Source: Ophioderma brevispina (lineage: Eukaryota > Echinodermata > Ophiuroidea > Amphilepidida > Ophiodermatidae). From it: a stretch of DNA of 64,000 bases. Shown here piece after piece: positions 59,126 to 64,000 of the stretch. Every line of letters starts with the position of its first letter. The first letter of the stretch is position 1. The notes beneath the pieces were generated by a model. The model ran no database searches and was not told the origin of the DNA. It saw only the letters and a program-made list of their open reading frames with translations. The DNA lies in the NCBI GenBank assembly GCA_023653785.1, contig JAMKCH010002838.1:1-64000 (forward strand). Reading direction: 5' to 3'. Both the position numbers and the translations under genes were made by a program.

Positions 59126-60300
59126 AAGGCGGTTCTCGAACTACAAAGGTCCCCCGCCCATTGTGGTAGTAAATGGAGGGAAAATAATTCTAAGATCACA
59201 GGGTGGATTGTGATGGAAATAGTGGTTTTCAAACCTTGAATAACCCCACATGACCTTGAAATGACCTTCAAATTTTTGGCATGGCCATACAACCATGTGT
59301 TTGGATTTGACCTTGGATGACCCCACATGACCTTGAAATGACCATCAAAATTTTTTGGCAATTAATGCTGACCACACCCACCAAGTTTCATCACCTTACC
59401 ACAATTGACAAGGGATATAGCAATTTAATCCCATTTGACCTTGAATTACTCTGCATGACCTTTAAATGACCTTCAAATTTTTCAGCACTGAATGTTGATC
59501 ACACCCACCAAGTTTCATCATCCTGCCACAATCGATACAGGTTATAGCAATTTAATCCCTTTTTTGACCGCTTTTGACCTTTGACCCATGCCACATACCC
59601 CACCCCCGAACTCATCCACTGACTATACTCTGTTCATGAACAATCTCAAGTTTGGGGGTGACGTCACTGCGCGTGTTAGGTTTTGCACCCAATAAACGCA
59701 CACGTCGACCTTGGAATTACACACATGAACACAGGCGGCACAATCCAAACACTAGTGCAAATGCAAAGTCGCGTCATACTGTCACCCCCAAACTCGAGAC
59801 CGAACAAAGTATAATTGGGTGACATCCATGGTGCGAAGATGGGCACCCATACTTGCTTAGATCAAAAGAAATACAAGGTTAATAGCAATATAACCTTATT
59901 TTTACCACATTTGACCCTATTTTTGACTATATTTGACCTTTGACCTATGCCACAAGCCCCCACCTCCGAACTCTTCCACCGCCTACTTGGGTGACATCTA
60001 TGGTGCGAAGATGGACACCCATACTTGCTTAGATCAAAAGATATCGTGTTTACAAGGCGTATAACAATATAACCCTATTTTTGACCGAATTTGACCCTAT
60101 TTTTGACCATATTTGACCTTTGACGTACGTCACATGACCCACTTTGCATCCCAGCCACCACCTACTTGAGATGCATCTATGTTGTGAAGATGGACACCCA
60201 CACTTGCTTAGATCCAGAGATATCGCGTGGGAAGGACACACACACACGGACGCAGGGAATTTCTATAGTCCCCTTTGCCAACTAAAGTTATTGGGGGACC
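59126..60300 (+). mobile_element. Composite tandem-core element E3
   Basis: The head has GGTTCTCGAACT (59131-59142) and GGTCCCCC (59148-59155). The core comprises ~115-130-bp units (CCACCAAGTTTCATCA, GATATAGCAATTTAATCCC, TGACCTTGAA) and ~160-bp units (ACACCCATACTTGCTTAGAT, ATATAACCCTATTTTTGACC). The right end has CACACACACGGACG and a hairpin GTCCCC...GGGGAC (60268-60299); its final GGGGGACC is the complement of the head GGTCCCCC. Same plan as E1 and E2 with an unrelated core. Confidence 0.6.
59575..60126. promoter_or_regulatory. Three DR1-type nuclear-receptor motifs in the E3 core
   Basis: TGACCTTTGACCC (59575-59587), TGACCTTTGACCT (59934-59946) and TGACCTTTGACGT (60114-60126) are, on the minus strand, direct repeats of AGGTCA-like half-sites spaced by one base, the arrangement bound by HNF4/RXR-type receptors. 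Function is not shown; TGACC-rich satellite units make such motifs likely by composition. Confidence 0.35.
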
Positions 60301-60369
60301 AAAAATGCACTATCAGAATGAACTGAAAATTTTGAAAACCTTTTCTGGAGGATATCTGGTGAACCATAA

Positions 60370-60400
60370 ACAAAAGTGAAGTTGCTGAGATCATGAAATG
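60370..60400 (+). repeat. Terminal scrap of a TTAAAGG-type MITE
   Basis: GAGATCATGAAATGCACCTTTAA ends at about 60399 and matches the right terminus of the 16.4-kb family. No partner terminus found. Confidence 0.45.
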
Positions 60401-61426
60401 CACCTTTAATAATGGATGTCCAATACCTGACTAGTAACCAGTACTACCTGTCCCAAATCCGGGTTGTCGGCGGCTAAACCATCACCCCATCGGGGTTCTA
60501 ACAAAATCCGATAATAAGGGTAGCTGGTTACCCTGGAAGAACTAAGAAGAAGATCTACCTAGAAGGGCATCGGCTATGAAGAGCTAATGTCAGCCATCCA
60601 GCACTGTGCTAAAGGTACAATGTACTGCAAATATTTTGTTTTTGTGACATGATATTTTTTGCATACGGCCATGAAAATAGCCACAGCTTTAAATTTTGTA
60701 ATTCTTCAATACTTACTACTGTCAATATCTAAACAAATTTCACATTAGTGAATAATAAGTTGCCATGGCTAATTCACAGCATATCATCTGCAAACTTATG
60801 TTAACTCTTATAATGTGGCAAAATATGAGTCACTGGAATTTACAGAAAATCATTCAAATAATCAAAGGTGGAGTTACACATCTTTGTACATCTTTTGTTT
60901 AAAATATTTTTACATTATACATCAGATCATTGAGATAGTTAGCTAATCCAATACAATCACTGTCAGAGCACTTACTTTCAACTCAAGCCTACACCTCATT
61001 ACTCATATCCTCAATAAAAACAAGTTTAATGGTCTATTTCAATTTCTGAATCGGCTTCACAGAAAATTTGGAAGGTAAACATAATCTAGCACAAAGTTTT
61101 ATGCACTTTGCATTATGTTGCAAAGTACTATGCTGAACTTTATCATGCACTGAAATACATTACCTGTAATAACCATATATCAGTTTCTTATTTATGTAGG
61201 ATATTTGGAATCTCTGTTTTCAATGGATACACTGTCACATTAAGGATGGGCATGCATGTGTGCATACGTGAGTATGTATGTGCGTGTGTGTGTGTGCTTG
61301 CATGTGTGTGTGTGTGGGTATTTTTGGTCCTACATAGCCATGCATTTGGAATAATATTTGAAAATTAATCTCTTGTATCTCAGAATCTTTGTTTACCTTG
61401 TAAATGTGCATCAGCTAAGTCTTTAG
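60401..61426. other. No gene; TG microsatellite
   Basis: AT-rich, with an interrupted (TG)n/(TGCATG) tract at 61250-61318. The frames over it are low complexity. Confidence 0.55.
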
Positions 61427-61895
61427 TCGTGTCCACACAGAGGCTGAAACTCCAGTTTTCAAAACTCTGGAGTGTCGATTGGGGTTTTAGACCAAGTGGA
61501 CACATTCGGGGTTTAACACTCCAGAGTTTTATCAAGGGTCTGGCAGGGTTTTATCCCCCTAAAAACTTGGGGGTGAAGCTCAAACTCCGATAACACTCTG
61601 GAGTGTTTTGGAGTGTCGTGCCGTGTGGACAGTTTTGGGGGATAGTGGGCGGAGCGGAGGTGACCTCGCAAAGTCAAAATTCCTGTGTTTGAATATCACG
61701 CTGGAAAGTCCACGGCTTCCAGTATGTTGACTTCCGGTCTACACTCTGACATGAGAAGCGGGGACAATGGTCAAGGGGATGATTTCAGAGTTTTGGCCAT
61801 CGTGTAGACACATTTTGGAGTGAAGTAAAATAATTGGATTAAATTTTCACCGCCCGAGTTTCAAACCCTTGGAGTTTTGTAACCGTGTGAACATG
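61427..61895. mobile_element. Foldback-type element with GTCCACACAG / CACGGTTA-like ends
   Basis: The left end GTGTCCACACAGAGGCTGAAAC and the opposite-strand right end ATGTTCACACGGTTACAAAACTCC are imperfectly inverted. The interior has ACTCTGGAGTGTC and AACACTCCAGAGTTTT in opposite orientations several times. A truncated copy lies at 50160-50345. No transposase. Confidence 0.5.
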
Positions 61896-61997
61896 GCTGT
61901 TGGTGCAGACTCACGAATGCACTTGTTACAGATAGCAAGCTACCATAAAGACATTCAATGCTTTAGGATCTTCAAATGAACTTCACGAAAACTCAGA

Positions 61998-62260
61998 CCG
62001 GGGTCACACAAGGCTTTTTTTCGTAGTTTACTACAATAGTACTACAGTAGTACTACAATAAAGGCTGCGTGTGACCGCAACTTAAGACGACATGTCGTCG
62101 TTGTACCATAGTACTGTCGTAATAACTTAACGATGATAATTTCCATCGTTGGGCCGCTTTCTACCATGGTACTGTCATAATTTACTGGGCAAAATCGCTG
62201 TGTGACCGCATTTCGTAGTTTACTACCATGCTTACACAATGAACCGTGTTGTTGACCTCG
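61998..62260. mobile_element. Relative of the GGTCACACG-TIR element
   Basis: CCGGGGTCACAC at 61998 matches the start of the 30876 element. GACATGTCGTCGTTGTA and GTGTGACCGCA also recur, with TCGTAGTTTACTAC repeated near both ends (about 62020 and 62212). The right boundary is not defined. Confidence 0.45.
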
Positions 62261-63139
62261 TGCTAGTGTGTCCAGAAATGTCTACGACACGATTACAATA
62301 ATCTCACCGTGTACCCCGGGACCGTCAGTATAATTATTACATTAGTACCCACAATAAGTTCTGACCCACACCAGGACACACAATATTGCTCGGTGACCCG
62401 CGGTCTCACATCCCATCTCATTATACCAGGTAATAGGTCATTAAGCTATATGAGCCAATTATTTTGCGGTGTGCCTTGCAAAATAAAGTCGGGGGGGGGG
62501 GCACTCACACATTGCATAGCCTATCACAAAGTTACTGAACTATACAAAAAAAACATAACAAAACAGAGTTTAGATTAGATATTTATGGCATTTGTTATTT
62601 TGCCGTCCTCGGTCTACTTTAAGGTATCCTTCCAAAAAAAAAAACAAAATAAAGAAACTCTCACTTAATATGGAATCATGGACAATCGCAATCAGCACCA
62701 GAATACTTCCCATCATTTTTTTTAAACTCTCCTTGGAATTACATACACATGGCGAGTGTCGGTCCTTTTGTTTTTGCTCTTTAACGCGAAAGTCCTTCAT
62801 CATCTGCTAAAAGAACTGAATAGTGACAATGCATAACATGCTTGAGATTAAATATAATACTGGGAACCCAAGCAGGTGATTGGTTGACTGGTGGTTTATC
62901 AAACAAGTTTGTCTGAATATGTTATAAGATTCCTGTAGGCAGGTTTGCATGAATACACAAAGACATGCCATGGTGATAACATGCGCTCTTCTCAACAACC
63001 AACAAAGTAAAAAGAGTTGCCAGCCATCTTTAAATTTCATGCTGATACTTCAATCTGTTTTAATATTAGCTAAAAATTTTGTAAAACTATGTAAAATTAT
63101 TATTATGGTACCAAAGTGACACTTCTTTACTCGTGACAT
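62261..63139. other. No gene seen; G run and A run
   Basis: A GGGGGGGGGG run near 62491-62500 and an A run near 62634-62644. The 89-codon frame at 62309-62578 spans the G run and is unrecognised. Confidence 0.45.
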
Positions 63140-63414
63140 TCACACCAAACATCTTTTAGCCCTATGATCTAACAGAGTAAATTAGAAAAAAACAGGCGCA
63201 TAGCCAGCGCAGTGATTTTGAGGGGGCAAGTTCCCAGTAGATGCAACAATGTCCTGATCACAGGCAAAAATAATAAAGGTAGCCTTCTTCTGACACTAAT
63301 ATCTTGACTACTTTCAAGGTCCAAGGCTAAACCCTTCTTCTGACATCAATATCTTGACTAATTTGAGGTCCTGGGGATGAGGCTATTACAAGAGCTCTCT
63401 ATTTGGTCCTTTAA
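63140..63414. mobile_element. TTAAAGG-type MITE, second copy of the 14.77-kb family
   Basis: CACCAAACATCTTTTAGCCCTA and CTTGACTA(C/A)TTT...GGTCC...GGGATGAGGCTATTA match 14975-15105 in order; the CTTCTTCTGACA unit is tandemly doubled here. The right end GGTCCTTTAA carries TTAA at 63411-63414. The left terminus was not found. Confidence 0.5.
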
Positions 63415-64000
63415 TATGTAGAACATGCGCTAAGACCAGCTATCAAAAATACCTACAATCCTGGCTGGCCATTACCATTATATTATTGGAAAACTGTAGG
63501 CCTACATGTCTATTTATGTTGGAAATGATCCCCCACTTCATTAAAGCTGAAACATGATGTCATTGTGTGGTAGCTCTAGAGAATACCAACATAGAATTGC
63601 TGGACAACACTCTAAAAATATGAGGGAATAGGGAATTACTAATATATTGAGAACAATTTAGTGAAGTGGATGAGCAAAAGGGCCAGGGTTAGACCAGTTT
63701 AAGCCTTACAAAAGATTTGACTTCACTTGTGATTGGGAAATGACAGGCTGAGAAATTATTAAGGGTGAAATTGATGTTTTGTTGCAACTAAATAAAGCAA
63801 ATTCAAAACAAAAACAACATTTTTTATTGAGCACAATAAAACACCCAAACTTTGGATATGCAATGCATTTCTCAAAAAAATTTCCACTTTCTGGCCAAAC
63901 ACAGACACAAAAATTGGGACTCGGGCTGCATTTTTGCTTGGCTGTTGAGTGAAGCCCAGCTTAATTCCCAGTCCCTCCCCTTTCTGGACAGGATTGTGAA
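63415..64000. other. No gene seen
   Basis: AT-rich to the window edge with no ORF or repeat structure noted. Confidence 0.45.

Overview
The window reads as non-coding, repeat-dominated DNA from a eukaryotic nuclear genome. I found no host gene that I can name. The only protein homology I can support is a dead non-LTR retrotransposon (LINE) on the minus strand at about 56.1-58.0 kb and a smaller LINE scrap at about 25.9-26.1 kb. The longest open frames (782 to 1504 codons, 17.0-21.5 kb) are artefacts of an almost G-free cytosine-rich tandem array. The mix of TTAA-flanked MITEs starting TTAAAGG, composite elements with tandem-repeat cores and a 3' hairpin, tRNA-like repeats and a frequent TAGGCCTA motif suggests a marine invertebrate, perhaps an echinoderm or hemichordate. 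That placement is inference and weak.

Layout. 0-9 kb: AT-rich unique-looking DNA, homopolymer and polypyrimidine tracts, an AGAACC-rich hairpin element and an LTR-like block. 9-16.8 kb: several TIR-bounded non-autonomous elements and copy A of a 1.4-kb duplication. 16.9-22.9 kb: a 6-kb composite element (E1) with a 4.4-kb C-rich array, a ~155-bp tandem repeat, an ACAG microsatellite and a terminal hairpin. 23-29 kb: sparse sequence, a LINE scrap, a foldback element with tRNA-like arms and a TTAA MITE sharing its boundary TTAA. 29.3-32.4 kb: copy B of the duplication, carrying three extra DNA-transposon insertions that copy A lacks, so insertion points and target duplications can be read directly. 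34-39 kb: small MITEs, a tRNA-like SINE, an ~80-bp minisatellite and a nested foldback. 39.2-41.3 kb: second composite element (E2). 41.5-42 kb: a CpG-rich patch with a CRE and an E2F-like site upstream of a 63-codon minus-strand ORF, the best place to look for a host gene start. 43-50 kb: TGACCT-rich sequence, a pair of mariner-like MITEs, a second tRNA-armed foldback and a ~198-bp tandem dimer. 50-56 kb: mostly featureless, with one hAT-like MITE in a perfect target duplication. 56.1-58 kb: the LINE. 59.1-60.3 kb: third composite element (E3), whose core carries nuclear-receptor DR1 motifs. 60.4-64 kb: foldback and MITE remnants.

How the parts relate. The repeats form a stratified set of insertions rather than a gene system. 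E1, E2 and E3 share a head palindrome GGTTCTCGAAC(C/T) and a head / tandem core / 3' hairpin plan although their cores are unrelated, which suggests one transposition mechanism that swaps or amplifies its core. Several otherwise different MITEs share TTAAAGG ends and TTAA targets, resembling Kolobok/T2-type elements. Many repeat copies differ by one-base gaps, so either the repeats are old or some base-level sequence error remains.
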